Below the pieces are notes generated by a model. It was not told where the DNA came from. It did no database searches and worked only from the letters and a program-made list of their open reading frames with translations. The position numbers and the translations under genes were made by a program. This document shows positions 9,600 to 21,894 of a stretch of DNA of 64,000 bases, one piece after another; the first letter of the stretch is position 1; each line of letters opens with the position of its first letter. Where the stretch lies: NCBI GenBank assembly GCA_023078685.1, contig JALGAS010000006.1, positions 682,001 through 746,000 on the forward strand. Direction: 5' to 3'. This DNA is from Neopestalotiopsis rosae (lineage: Eukaryota; Ascomycota; Sordariomycetes; Amphisphaeriales; Sporocadaceae).

Positions 9600-12521
9600 T
9601 CATAATCCGGCAGGGACTATCTTGAAATGATATTTGAAAATGCGACTTTCCAGTTTGCTAGCCACCTGGAGTTCTAGCTTGTCATCTTCGATCTTTGAAA
9701 GATACGCCGAGTCCTGGACAGGCACGAACCTAATCCTATGTTTCGTGACCAATCGCTGGGGCTGAAATCCATCCTCAAGATTTCCCACATAGAGTTCCAA
9801 GAAATCTCTGTCATTGGTTGTCAACATCACCACTGTTAAGTCGTCCTCGGCGACTAGAATTGTCTTTAATCCAGGCATAGCGACAAACTTCCTCTCGGTC
9901 CAACCTTCTTCGGCCGTCCATACGCACCGAACAACGTAATGTTCATGGGTGACAGCAACAAATCCTCTCGCGTTGTACAATGGCACAATTTCGGTGATGA
10001 ATATTCGATTGTCATTGATTTGCTGAGTGAAATCAATGAGACATTTGAGCGAATGGGTTATATGAGAACGTCAATAACTTACGTCATCTTTGATGGTAGA
10101 CTGCGCGAGGAATAAACCGTCAGCGTTCCACATGCTTACGACAACATGGTGTCTTCGCCTGTGTGCATGGTAAAGTGTTCTCCCATCTTTGGAGAAAATG
10201 AGATCCACATGGCCTCCAGGTAGAATATCTCTTACTTCTCCAACTTTCATTTGATCTTTCTGTGTCTCGATCAGGGGGACACTGGTGGACGAAGCAAAAC
10301 TCCGGTCACTTGAATTTGTTATGGATCTCACGGGTACGCTTAGACTTTGCCGATCAGCATCAGCCAATTCGTCATAAGTCTATGGGGGATACTTACACAT
10401 GAAAATCCGATACTCGGTACATGCGAACACGGGCGTGCAGCCGATTTTGCTTTTTGGGATCACAAGCGACGGCGAGGAGATTCCCTTTGGGAGATAATGC
10501 GACACCATTCAAGCGGGTGACCTCCGCTAATCGTACTGGAGTATGTGCCTTTGGGGGGTCCAAATATTGTATGCTCAACTATAATAGGTTAGCGCATCTC
10601 TATATTAGTAAAAATATGGGAACAAACTTGAGTTGGGTCATTGGGTGCGGTCTTTTGTACTATACATATAGCACTGATGCCACAGGCTCTGGAACTTGGT
10701 AGAACTTCATCTGACCATTTCAATTTTGTAACGACAACTTCTCGCTGTTTGAAATGAGTGCTGTTTTGCCCATCGCCATCGTAGAAAGTGATCTGTTCTG
10801 GAGAGTAGTGGAATACACGGCCATTCGGCGAGTGTCTGCAAAAGGACCCCGGTAATGAATTAGCGAACTCCAATTGGTACGTCGCTCGAGCCACAACCTG
10901 TTCCTCGCGCATTCCAGCACCCATAACAGCCATGACATTCCTCAGGTGTTCATACACGTCTTGAATACTTGCACGAGATTTCTCATGCACTAGAATACTT
11001 GACTGTATGTACTTAAGGATTCGAGTTGCGATATTGGCATATGGACTGGCTCTCTTTTCGTTACTTGATATCATGTTCTTAATACACTGCGTGACTGCTT
11101 TGGTACAGACGGTGTCGCGTATCCTCAACTTCGAGCGCTTGATTTGGTAGAAGACATCCAAGTTATCATTACCTTTTGCTTCAGCACGACTTGTAGCGAA
11201 TGCTGTGATGGCATTGGGACCGCCGCCATCCTGGTGGTTATACAATAAAACTAAGAGCAAAATACAGCCAAATGACCACACGTCGCTTTTAGTGTCAATC
11301 TTGCCTTGCTGTATTTCAGGGGCACGGTAAGTGCCAACACGGAAGAATTGAGAGGGTGGGGGATGACCGACGACCTGATCTTTGGACCGAGTGAAGAGAA
11401 AGGTTTCGCCAAAGTCGCCGATCTTGAACACAACGCCTTGAGAAGCTTGAGCGGCCTCAGGATCATGGTAGATGAAAATATTCTCCGGCTTCAGGTCACC
11501 GTGAATGTAACTTGCGTTCTCGTAGTTGCCAATCAAACTCTTTTTTTCGTCATGATGTAGCCATTTGAGACCAAGGCATATCTGTAACATTTGTTGCAAA
11601 TTGCGTAATCGTTCGTCGAGGTCGAGGTCGTGAGTTCGCTCGTGCTTGAAGTAGAATGCCAAGTCAAAATTGGCAGGCTCGGAGAAGATACTTGCGGCTT
11701 TGAAATCATGGTTATCGAATTTGATGGTAATGCTGCATAACGCCCTAGCGATGCTTGGAGGAGGGTTGGCAACGTGAAAGCTCCGAGAAATGTGATTTTC
11801 GTTTTTGAAAGATTCATACGAAGACCCATCAGGATCGAAATCTTTTCTCACTAATGGTAGTGCCTACTGATTGGTGAGTTTTTTGTCATCGTCTATCTGG
11901 CCAGATCAGTGGACAAACCTCTTTGTTTTGAGATACAACACGCCTGTCGCTCTGTGTGTAATGACCACGCTCGATCTCAACCCCATGAACTATTCCAAAT
12001 GCCCCAACTCCAAGCGACCATGAGCTCAAGTAGGGCAAACATTGTTCCGCATTGACTGCCTGCCCAAAACTGCCTTCGATGAGCTTAATGGCTTTATTTT
12101 TCGCCTGTGTTTCCAAGAATCCGTCGCCTTCTTCACCGAATATATCAATCGCCTGTGCTCTCCCGAAAGGTAGATCTCGATCAGAGTGCGTACAAGGAGG
12201 ATGCTGACGTAGAAACTTGTCCTCGAAGGTGTTCATCATGGAAAGGGATCCATTGGCAAGAATGATTAGGAAAATGGCGGCAAGCCCGGGTTGGCGAAGG
12301 ATCCTGTCGGCAAATTCGCGTCTCTCCTGGCTGCCGGGGAAAATGAGGTGACCGAAGATCACCGACTCCAAATGGGGCTCCAGTATTTGGGATGCCTTCC
12401 CATCACGTATGAAAAATGTGTCATCGTATCGAATTCGACCGTCATGGGCGGAAATTCTCTGTCCAGGAGAAAGTAGCTGTTCTTGCGCTTGCCGAAGTGC
12501 CTCGGGCAAACGGTCGGCCAT
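9600..12521 (-). CDS. Protein kinase with long N-terminal and C-terminal extensions
   Basis: Five exons (12521-11919, 11863-10628, 10578-10399, 10379-10083, 10022-9600) give 912 residues. The N-terminal 170 residues precede a glycine loop (LGVGAFGIVHG). The beta-3 Lys is probably in LVRKDF just after the first intron. HGDLKPEN is the catalytic loop (HGD in place of HRD), followed by KIGDFGE, APE and DVWSFGC. These mark an active Ser/Thr kinase domain from about residue 170 to 490. The last 400 residues contain repeated short strands (for example LNGVALSPKGNLLAVAC and HVDLIFSKDGRTLYHAH) that resemble blades of a WD40/beta-propeller, though no clear WD dipeptides are seen. The third donor is probably GTGTAA rather than the overlapping GTAAGT, because only that keeps the frame. 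No signal peptide or membrane helix. Such kinases are often lineage-specific in filamentous fungi; the target is unknown. Confidence 0.85.
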
Positions 12522-14122
12522 GGGCAGTTTGATTGCTGGTAAGAGCCCAGCGAAGCGCGAGAACTTGAAGGGTTTGTGTTGCCCTGCAGGTAGCCATTAG
12601 GATGGGTCGGCGGGCGAGCGCGATGATCGTTGTAAATTAGGTAGTTCGCCCAGGAACACGGGTCGCCGCCCGGTAAGGCTTTCTGCTTGATGACAACATC
12701 AAGGTATGAAGAGAAGAGCTACCCCTTCCCAAATTACAGCTGACCTCGGTCGTCATACTATGTATGAATGGCCTGCCCTAGTCTTATCAGTTGGCTTGTT
12801 GGGGCAGCGAGGGGGTCAGGTAGGAGCGGACACTAGCTGAGATCCCTGCGCACTGCCCCGTTCTGCCAGTGACGCGGGACGACCAGGCGAACCAGGTAGC
12901 AGCGGGCGACCCAGCGACCATGTTAATCTCGATTCAGCCGCGTCTCAGCAGCTCAAGCGCCAGACACGACTGAAGACCTGTATTTTACGTCCCCTATTGC
13001 AGCTTATCCCAGCGAGACTGAGGAGCCTTATCATGCCAGGTGAACCAGGTTTGTCTGGGTCTCATTGTGGCTAGCATTTCGATTTCGCGTGCGACAAGAT
13101 AAGCAGGGTGCAAAACCGCACATCTGTGCTTTGGCTTGCTGAGACAACATCTAGCAATACGTTTTTTGAGACGTGGCGTGCGTGTATTCGTCGGCACTAG
13201 TGGCGCAGCGCTCCCTGGACGCGCTGTTAAAGAATAACAATGATTCCTCATCTGTCATGGACACGAGTGCCTATACAGGTGCATCTTCGTGAAGCTCTTG
13301 AAGCGCCAAAGAGCCGAATATTCCTCGATCGGTTTGGAGTTTATAATTTTGGGCTGTGGAGAGGTCGGAGAAAAGGGAGCTTGGGCTGGGGGCGGAAACC
13401 TATCAGCATCATTAGACGATCTGACGGGACAAATCTAAGTGTGGTGGGATTAACGCTTAGTAGCGTTGGAAGATTGAAACAATAATTAGGGCAAGGCTTC
13501 CTCGCTCACTACAGGGACCCAACCGCTTGAAACCAGAAGCCAATACACTAAGCATGGTACATATACAGCATGATATAGTGTCCTACAGCCCAAATCGAAG
13601 TCCACAATCGCTAAGGGGAATATGGGTTGTGCAACAGCCGCAGCGCAGTACTTGCCGAGACTGCCGACATCCACTATGCATGACGAATGATCCTATTCCA
13701 TGCAGATGATAACTTATCTCGCTTAACTCTGAATAACTTGCAGACAAATATATAGCCTCCAGTCATCCAAGTATGGCGTCTTGGTGAAATGTTACCCTCC
13801 CAATTTGACAGCACGTACAAGGCGCCCAAGGCCCTAGGGCCTGGCGACTACTATACCTATGAATGCGATGCGCTAAGTTAGTGAGATCATTACCTAGGTA
13901 TGCTCGTCATGCTGGCAAATCCCTCAAACCCCCGGGGCAATCAATCTCAGGGTCCACGGGCGCAATAAAATAACTAAATACACACTAATCAGGAAAATAT
14001 GATCATTTTAACGGTTCTGCTTCTCTGTCCTGACTAATAAATGGACAAGCAATTTCACGGAAATGTGAAGATTTCAGCTCGTCAGCAGGAAACTAACAAC
14101 GAAAGGTTCTTGCCTGTCCACT
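12522..14122. other. Intergenic region, no gene recognised
   Basis: About 1.6 kb of mixed composition, including GC-rich runs around 12790-12930. The few frames above 60 codons overlap on opposite strands and have no family traits. Degenerate former genes cannot be excluded. Confidence 0.45.
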
Positions 14123-17100
14123 TCACAGCCCTCCGCTGCATCCAAGCGACATATGGGAAGTCCTGGGCTCAGGCTTGTCTTTGGCATCGCCATCTTTGGT
14201 CTTGGCTTTCTCTTCAGCGCAAACGCGGACGACATCAGCAAATGTTCCTCCGATTGTGCTGGGACCTCGCGGCTGGTACCATGGCGGCATCGAATCCGGA
14301 TGATCTTTGATCTTTCGCAACTTGCTATACGGATCGCTCTCTGGTCCATATTCAGATGTGCCAAATCCGTCGAAGCGAATCTTCCACGTCATTGGGAAAG
14401 GCACGAGTTCATCCCAAGTTGGAGTGAGATACGTGTCGGTCTCAGGCTTAAGGACATAATCAGTCAAGATCTTTTCGGCTTCTTCCTTGTCGAGATGCTT
14501 GATCTGTTCCCTGATCCAATTGACTCTCATAGGCGCCATGTAGTTCGCGTAACCCTCAACCGTTCCATCGAGATGGATCCGCTTAAGGTGTCCCTGCGCA
14601 TCGTGACCACGGCGGGTATTTCTCATCTGCGCGAAAAACTTGATCATCGATGTCAAGGAGATGTCTGCAAAGCGTCTCGGCGAAAAGGCAGCATATTTGT
14701 CGGCAATACTCAGTTGAGAGGCCAGGAGTCGAATCTTTACCTTATTCACCTCGACTTCGCCACTGCCCTTCTCTTCGAGTTTGGAAATGGCCTTTGACTA
14801 AAGTTGTGTATGTTAGTCTAGGATCAATGAGCTTTCATTGCTGATTTGAGCTTACCACGTCGAGGATAACGATCTTGTCCTCCTTTATCTCTGCAGGGAA
14901 TGTTTTCTTCCCCGTTGTCTCTGCATCATTCTCTACTTCAAACGTGTACGACGCCGTTTCCTTTGCTTTCCGCACAATCGGCAATCGAACTGTCTTCTGA
15001 GCCATCACTTGGACCATCCTTTCGATAGTTTTATCGTCATTATCCATGGCACACCTTTGAACCTGGATCCACTCTGGCTTCGAGCCCTTGATTGGTCGAC
15101 CATAGGCGGCATCGTAAAGCTCCTTCATATAGCCGTTCAAGGTGGCCGTGAACTGGTCATGATTAGCGAGGTTCACAAATTGAGTCGACACTTAAACTAC
15201 TTACTGATACAACCGCGTTGTAGGCGAAGTCAAGACAAACAAGGAGAAGGATGGCAGCAGCTCTACGTTGGTCCTTCTCATAGCCGAGCACCTGCTTGGC
15301 AACGAAAACTCCAAGCTCGTGCATAGGATTAGTCTTCCTTTTCCCGAAGAATGCCCTTGTGATGTCCCATTGATCGGCTTCCCATATTGTTCCGTTCTGC
15401 GTCAAATCGATCAACTTTCGCATCGACTCCTTGAAAGCCTGGCGGCGCTGCATCCACTTGGTTTCATCGGCATTGTATGACAGGAATACTTGGCAGTTTG
15501 TGATGTGCTGATAAATCTCATTCTCACTGTACGTATTCTTGTCTTCTGTGGGAACTTGACGCAGCTTGTCGGCGAAGCCGAGAAAGTCGGCGATGTATCG
15601 TGTGACCACGGGAATAGCAAAACTATTGTGATGTCAACTGAAATGTCAATGTATATGCAATATTGCGCTGCAAGACTTACTCTCTCGTGGCATCAATCTG
15701 AAAAGCCGAGTTTGTCATGGATACTGACTCTCTCTTGATGATGAATTTCATCAGATCGCCGAGGTACTTCTTCAAATCGACCTCGACATCCTTAATGTAA
15801 CCGTCCAGGGAGTCGTGCAAGGTGTCATACGGTAAGTCAGGCGTATCCGAGTTCAGAATCGTGTTCACTACTTTGGGCAAGTTCGCCTCGTAGTCATAGA
15901 CAGGGTTCTTGAATTTCTTTTTCTTTTCTGCCTGGAGAATGATGTCGATGTTATTGTACGTGGCAAAATACCATGGCTTCACGGGTTTCTCCATTCGTTT
16001 CACAATGACATCGCTGCCTGGCTTCTTCGACTGGTTTGCACTCTTCACGACGGTTTCTCTGAACCGATCGCCGTATCCCTGAGCCTCTGCGTACATTGCA
16101 TTCTGGTTCCCCGTGTAGAATGGATGGAAGAAGCGGATGGTGTCATTTGGGAACCATCCTGGGAATGCACGCTGAATCAAGCGGTGAAAGACGGAACTCT
16201 TGCAGATCTCATTGTTGGGTGTAACTTCTTTCATGCCCCAGGAGGTTAATGAGTTTGTGTTCCAGTCGACTGTGTAAAACCGATCCGAGCGCACGAGGGT
16301 GATGGCATCCGAGAAAATTGCAGACCAAAGTGCCGAGCTGGACTCGCTCGGACCAGGATCCAAGCCCATGTACTCATCTGATTCGCAGAAGATACCGGGA
16401 TACAACTCAATCTTGTCGGGGTGCTCATACAGATCTCGGAGCGCATCCTGGATGTCGACATTCTTCGACACGCTCTCGAATGTTTCATGTCTTGGCAAGC
16501 CGAAAAAGTCTCGAAAATCGTTCAACGTGCCGCATTCCCATCTCCGAGCTTGCTGGATGCCCATGATCTCCACTGCCTTGAGACATCTGGGAACATTACG
16601 GGGACCAAAATTGGATAGAGGGTCATCCATTGCAGAATTGAGTTCATCGACCATCTGTTGGTCGTCAAAGAGATTTGTGATTTTGTTCCGCGCAAAATGC
16701 CTCGAGTGCTGGAGTGCTCCCGGAGGAGCAGTTCTTTGCTTTGAAGTTTCAGCGCCAGCATAATCACTCATGGACACTCCGCTATCTGAGCCATTTTCGC
16801 TTGGTCGTCTCCCAGAAGTGTCATTTGCAGGGTCTTGCCCAGATGGATCTGGGATGCCAAAAGTCACTTCCCATGGCTCGGGGTCATTCTTGCCCCTCTC
16901 CTTGTCGTGTGCAGCTTTCTGCTTGAGTGCTCCCATCCTCTGCATGAAGATAGAGAGTGCATCCTTGTCATCTTTGAAATCTGCCTCTTTGAAATGCATC
17001 GCATCTTTCATATAATCGATGGTGTAATCCTCATCCTTGCGAGAGATTGCACAGTGGAAGCGGTACAGAAGATTGAACTCAACGGTGACCTGGTTGCCAA

Positions 17101-18732
17101 TACCGCGGCTCGTCTTCTTTTGGTCAAAATCGGCACGGGGATCAAGAGTGAAGTTGGTGTTGAACTGGTGGAATCCCATCAATGCTCGCAAGTAATCGTG
17201 GACAGAGATCTGGATGTACATTCCGCAAGTGATCAGGCGTGCGGTATTGAAGAGATCATCATCTTGTTTCTTCCAAGCGGCCTCCCAGGCATCCTCGAAC
17301 TCCACACACGATTTCTCGAAAGCTTCGAGTTTCTTGGGATCGTCATCTTTGAGCTTCAACTTCTTTTGCTGAAGACGAAGCTCGAGTTCCTCGGTCTTTT
17401 CATTGAGTCTCTTCTTCAGGTCAGACTTCCTGAACTTGTCAATGAGATCAAGAGCGGCTCGTCTTTTTGCTTCCGATTCTTCTCGCTCTCTTTTCTCTTC
17501 CAAACTCTCACCTGGCACTTCTTTGAGAGCCTGCGGTGCTTCTCCTGGTCTTGCTGCTTGAACTTCTCTCCATATCTCCTCATACTCTTCGCATAGACTT
17601 TTGACTTTGGCATCAAGAGGCACGCCTTGGTCAGGAAGATGCGCTAGAACCAAAGAGACCAATTTCGTTTTTCCGTACATTTTTGGTACTCTAAATCGGC
17701 CGTTCTCGTTGATTCTCAGGAGTTGGCGTGCAGCGTAGTTGTGATAGCGGTTGTACATGACTAGCATGATGCACACGCCAGGTGGCTGTCTCAACAGCCG
17801 GTCTTCGGCGAACGTATCAGGTTTTAAAAGGCCAAGCTTGTACTTGTCGTCCCGAACCTTGCGTTGCATCTCCTCTGTGTATCCATACAGTGGGGACAAG
17901 TCAAGATACGAAGAGCTATCCGAGATGTTCTTGTCCTTTTCATTGGTTCTGAATATGTCATGGATGATGATGGTCGCGTGGTAGAGGAGCATGGCGGAGA
18001 GGCCGGACTGGCTGACCCGGCCGCCTTCCCCTCGGGCCATCAGCTTGTCAAAGAGATCAGAGGGGTCAGGGAGAGCACCGAGTTGAGCGGTCTTGGAAGG
18101 TACCGTTTTGGCGTACGGGGCTCCTGCTTGGCCAAGGTGTGGATTGATGGCGCTGTTGAACTTGCCGTCCTCAGTGCGGTACTGGAAGGCGTCGCCAAGG
18201 TACGTCAACGGTGCTATTCAGGGTCAGACCAATTACTATGATCATATCATATGAGACTTGCAGGCTTACGGTGTAACATTTTGTCATATTTACTTTTCAC
18301 TTGGTCATTGATAAAGTTTTGCCGATTGACACTGTAATCGGAAAGGCTGCCGATAATTGATGAGCCAGCTTCCAACTTCACACCCTCGGAATTAGTAGAG
18401 TGTCTAGGAAGCAATGATCGGGTAGCTTACGTCAAGTCCAGCACCATTGAGAAACCCATCGGTGACACTCTTCAATGCCGGCCAGTTTTTGGGTTGAAAT
18501 GCAGCTTTCACATCTCCCCAGGAGCCGACTTTGGGAACAATGGGATCCTACATACTTGTTAGTAGCGAAACTTGAAAAGGGACCGCTGTTCACATACCCC
18601 AATGAGATTGTCCCCATGGAACTTTGCGTATTTCTTGTCAATTTCTTTCTTGTTTTTGAGCTGTAAGGTGAGCTGCATCAGCTCATCTTGCGTTTGGTTG
18701 CTCATTGGCTCCCGAACGGTATGGCCGTTCAT
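14123..18732 (-). CDS. Ppo-type fatty acid dioxygenase (heme peroxidase domain plus degenerate P450 domain)
   Basis: Seven exons (18732-18598, 18547-18431, 18384-18270, 18213-15681, 15622-15205, 15152-14856, 14797-14123) give 1429 residues, longer than the usual 1080-1150 of fungal Ppo proteins. The peroxidase half has the distal His in HDIFRT, then SSSYLDLSPLYG, and YRFH, which carries the catalytic Tyr and the proximal heme His. Such enzymes add O2 to linoleic or oleic acid to form 8- or 10-hydroperoxides, the precursors of sporulation-controlling oxylipins. The C-terminal third has the P450-like architecture of the family and its ending (FPMTWKIRFDG), but no FxxGxHxCxG heme-thiolate loop. 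The matching stretch (NTRRGHDAQGHLKR) has no Cys, so isomerisation to diols is unlikely, as in PpoC-like 10-dioxygenases. Two charged insertions, one strongly coiled-coil (about residues 330-420), explain the extra length. Start chosen as the first ATG in the open frame. Confidence 0.9.
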
Positions 18733-20070
18733 GGTGGCAGAGGATAAGCGTGGCTTCAACGTAGATGAAAATGGTGGGAGCACGGCCAGCTCAAGGAATA
18801 GGTTTCAATTCGACACTCTGTGCAATAGCCTGATGAACGTAAGAGCGTGAGGGCTCTTGAAATAATAAGAAATGAAGATTGAGCTCTGGAGACTATGTAT
18901 TAGAGTTGCAGCAAGAGCCTACCTAATTGTGTACTCCCAGTCGTGCTACTCAAGTAATAGTGTAACCTTCTCATTTCCAGAAAGGTTAGAGAGTCGACCC
19001 TTAGTCTGCGACTTCAGACATGATAGTTGCCACCGGCGAGGTCTAGAACGCCCAAGAGATGTGTGTGTTCACCACATTTCGATCCAATTCCGGGTGACGC
19101 TTGATAATATTCAGATGCCGCATTAGCTGAATACGAATTTCCGTTTTCTGACCATTCCAGTATCTCCTGAATCTAAATCATACAAGGACACATCAATGTG
19201 GCTAGCTGAGACTCAGCTATTGTACGAAGTATGGAATGTCAGCCTATAAAGATTGAAACAGCAATGATCAGCCCAAAGCTAAGACAATCAAAGTTTGCAG
19301 CTGATTACATATGCTCCGAAGTATCACAAAGTAATTTGAATTGGGACTATTAGAGACTACGTGCTGTGGGTGTAGACAAGGTTTTATCTGCATGGACGCA
19401 CAGTGTTGTTGCATTGCGCCTCAACCTGCATTGGATATTCAGTGGCCATGTGGCTGCAGGTGCTGAAAGGTTATACCTCCACATCATAGTGAGCAGCGCA
19501 AAGTTACGTTTAGGTGGAATGCTATTCGTCCAAAACCGGGCAAATTGTTCCGGCCGGCAATAGTTCAGCCTTATTGCATTCCTTAGCCACTTCCCCATTC
19601 GTACACTCAGCTCTCAAGCTAACCGCCACCCGCCGCCAACGCCCGGCAAAAGCCCTATTGCTGACTTCAGCTGGCATTGACTTCAATGATTCTTGAACTC
19701 TCGCTGGAAATAGCATAGCCGAATATGGGGTATTGCTAATGCGTAAAGCTCAAGTGGCCGGCAGTTACGCACGCCACACGTTTCACACGCGACCAAACAA
19801 CGACGGGGGAGTCTCGACCTGGCCCATATGGAAAGTCTAATCGGTGTCTCACCTTAGTCAGTTGAAAAGGTTGACTTTGTAAATGCTTCTTCATACCTCA
19901 AGACCTCTACTTTTTGCCGTCGTCAGAATCGCCGTCCGTAGCTCACATCTATTTTCTCAGCGCTGCTTTCAGTTGTCGAGTCAATTCAAGCAAATTTGTC
20001 AGAAAGGCCTACTTTTTAATTAGAGGCTTATTCATTTTCGCTTCACCCAGTCTTCTACTCGCTTATCACA
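18733..20070. other. Intergenic region between divergent oxidative genes
   Basis: About 1.3 kb separating the Ppo gene (leftward) from the heme-thiolate peroxidase (rightward), so both promoters lie here. Only short opposing frames are seen. No repeat or RNA gene was found. Confidence 0.5.
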
Positions 20071-20871
20071 ATGTCTCCATCTCTGGATATCGGAGAGTAC
20101 GTAACGGCACCTGCAGGTGCTAGCAGAAGTCCCTGCCCCGTTGTCAATGCTCTCGCCAATCATGGCTACCTCGAACGGAATGGACGCAAGATCTATATGG
20201 AGGATCTCAACGCGTCCATGAGCCACGTCGGCATGAGCAATCTCCTCGGCTCCGTCTTTGCCATACCGACTTATTTCGAATATCACAACCCGGCTAAGGC
20301 ATACATGAAAAAGCCTGTCGGCTTCTGGCACAGACTATGGTCTCTTCTCAAGAACCCATACTCGTTTTTTGACTACTTTGGCTGCTGGAATCCTAGCCAG
20401 ATTCGCGATGGCAGGAAGTATCTCAATCTTGAGGACCTTGCTTCCCATGGCGCCATTGAACACGATATTTCGCTTTCACGTCGGGACGTTGGTCAAAAAG
20501 AAGGAAACAATGCTCTCCAGAAAGACCTTATTGAGGAGATGCTGGATTACTCCTTTGACGGCGTGACCCTCACAACCGACGACCTCGGCAGGTTCATCAA
20601 AGCCCGCATTCAGCGACAGCTTCAGGATAATCCAGATTTGGTGTACGGTCCTCCAGAACATCAAGTGAATTGCGGCCAAATCGCCTTGATGATGGGTTGT
20701 TTTGGAGATGGAAAGACGATTCCAGTCGAGTACGTCAGGGCCATTTTCTTGGAGGAGAGACTGCCGATCCGAGAAGGTTGGAAGAAGAGGTCTTGGTGGA
20801 GGACCATGGGCCTAGTCGAGTTCTTCGGTGCTGTCAAGAGAATGGTCACAGCATCGGGGGTGCAATTCTGA
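20071..20871 (+). CDS. Heme-thiolate peroxidase (chloroperoxidase/UPO family), intracellular type
   Basis: Single exon of 266 residues in a good start context (CACAATG). SPCPVVNALANHGYL near residue 25 holds the PCP motif whose Cys is the axial heme ligand. HGAIEHDISLSR near residue 128 holds the EHD motif that binds the structural cation and lines the active site. No signal peptide is present, in contrast to the second family member at 35103, so the protein is likely cytosolic or peroxisomal. The family includes chloroperoxidase, unspecific peroxygenases and the sterigmatocystin-cluster enzyme StcC. It uses H2O2 or organic hydroperoxides to oxidise organic substrates. It lies divergently beside the Ppo dioxygenase, whose hydroperoxide product could be a substrate; this is only an inference from position. 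Confidence 0.9.
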   Translation: MSPSLDIGEYVTAPAGASRSPCPVVNALANHGYLERNGRKIYMEDLNASMSHVGMSNLLGSVFAIPTYFEYHNPAKAYMKKPVGFWHRLWSLLKNPYSFFDYFGCWNPSQIRDGRKYLNLEDLASHGAIEHDISLSRRDVGQKEGNNALQKDLIEEMLDYSFDGVTLTTDDLGRFIKARIQRQLQDNPDLVYGPPEHQVNCGQIALMMGCFGDGKTIPVEYVRAIFLEERLPIREGWKKRSWWRTMGLVEFFGAVKRMVTASGVQF

Positions 20872-21311
20872 TCTGCTAGTAATGTTTCATAGTTTGCTTT
20901 GCTTGGCTAGTGTTTGATACCACGTATAATGGTGGGACACTCGCGTAGTAGTGCCCACCGCAATTCACGTGCCCAGGTATATTAGATAGCTCTGTAGCAC
21001 ATCTTTTTCATTGCTCTACATGATTAATTCATCATCTTTCGATACGTTAGCGATAACATAATCCTCTTCGTATTTGCTCAGGGCAGAATCGCTGCGATAG
21101 CGCTGAATGAAGGAGAGTCGAAGGAAGTGTCAGGATGAATCAAAATGCCAAAGCCAAGCTATTGCAATTGAAGTCTGTCCAAGTTGCCAATGTACAGCTT
21201 CGTATTTCGGAATCAAGCTCCTAGGTTTAGCTGAAAAACTGACGATCAGAGCTTATTCTAAAAATCAGTAAGTAAAGTTAATATCCCTGGTCATATCAGC
21301 TTCCTTCTTCT

Positions 21312-21337
21312 CTTTGGTAAGCTTTGGTAAGCTTTGG
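21312..21337 (+). repeat. Short tandem repeat, 10-bp unit
   Basis: The unit CTTTGGTAAG occurs twice and is followed by the first six bases of a third copy. Confidence 0.7.
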
Positions 21338-21463
21338 AACATCCGAAAAAGGAATATGGTGGTAGTGGCTTTGCTGGCGCATACGCTATATTGCTAATAT
21401 TGCCCAGAATAATCAACTGTGCTCCATACGGAGCGGCCCGTCTGTAGTGGGCTTGGATCAAAG

Positions 21464-21575
21464 CAGCTGAAATGCCCTAAAGCGGGGGCTCAGGTGCCGG
21501 AACCACAACAGCTAAGCTTCACTAGACACAGAAGTTGGGGCTTGGGGAAGACTAGCTGAAATCCCCCAAAGCAGA
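21464..21575 (+). repeat. Imperfect direct repeat about 87 bp apart
   Basis: Positions 21464-21488 and 21551-21575 share an AGCTGAAAT core followed by a C-rich stretch and AAAGC, with a few mismatches. It may be a promoter element pair or a relic of a duplicated sequence. Confidence 0.35.
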
Positions 21576-21894
21576 GACGGGCTATAGTCTAGACTGCTGT
21601 CATAAGACATGTCTTTTCGAAAGATTGCACCAGAAGTAATGGCATGTGTCGAAATGTAATTTCGTTTCTAGTGGAATGCTATCCAGCACCCAGAGCTAGC
21701 TGATGGCCTCCGCCCGCGGCTAGTGCGCGTCGATTGAGATTCGCCCATTACTTCTTGATATATTCGTCTCATAATCGTTGAATCCAGCTTGCCCAGCAAT
21801 CTCTGCTCACTCTCCAAACTGTCTTTCCGGTACATCAATCTACTTGGATGAAGATAAACCTCACTGTCACTGCTGCAAACTTATCATTGTCAAT

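Larger units (their letters stand above)
20872..21894. other. Intergenic region with small repeats
   Basis: About 1 kb without a supported gene. It holds a short tandem repeat (21312-21337) and an imperfect direct repeat (21464-21488 and 21551-21575). Confidence 0.5.

Noticed and set aside
12994..13251. 85-codon leftward frame in the gap after the kinase gene
   Set aside because: The product is basic and featureless and the frame overlaps others on both strands; there is no start context or conservation clue.
15163..15204. Reading the ANHDQ stretch as part of the dioxygenase P450 I-helix
   Set aside because: The frames of the two exons cannot be joined there. A normal 52-nt intron (gtaagt...gaccag) removes the stretch and joins the flanking exons in phase.
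16835..17596. 253-codon frame antisense to the dioxygenase
   Set aside because: It overlaps the strongly supported peroxidase domain and the coiled-coil insert; its Leu/Phe/Ser-rich product mirrors the Glu/Lys-rich coding strand.
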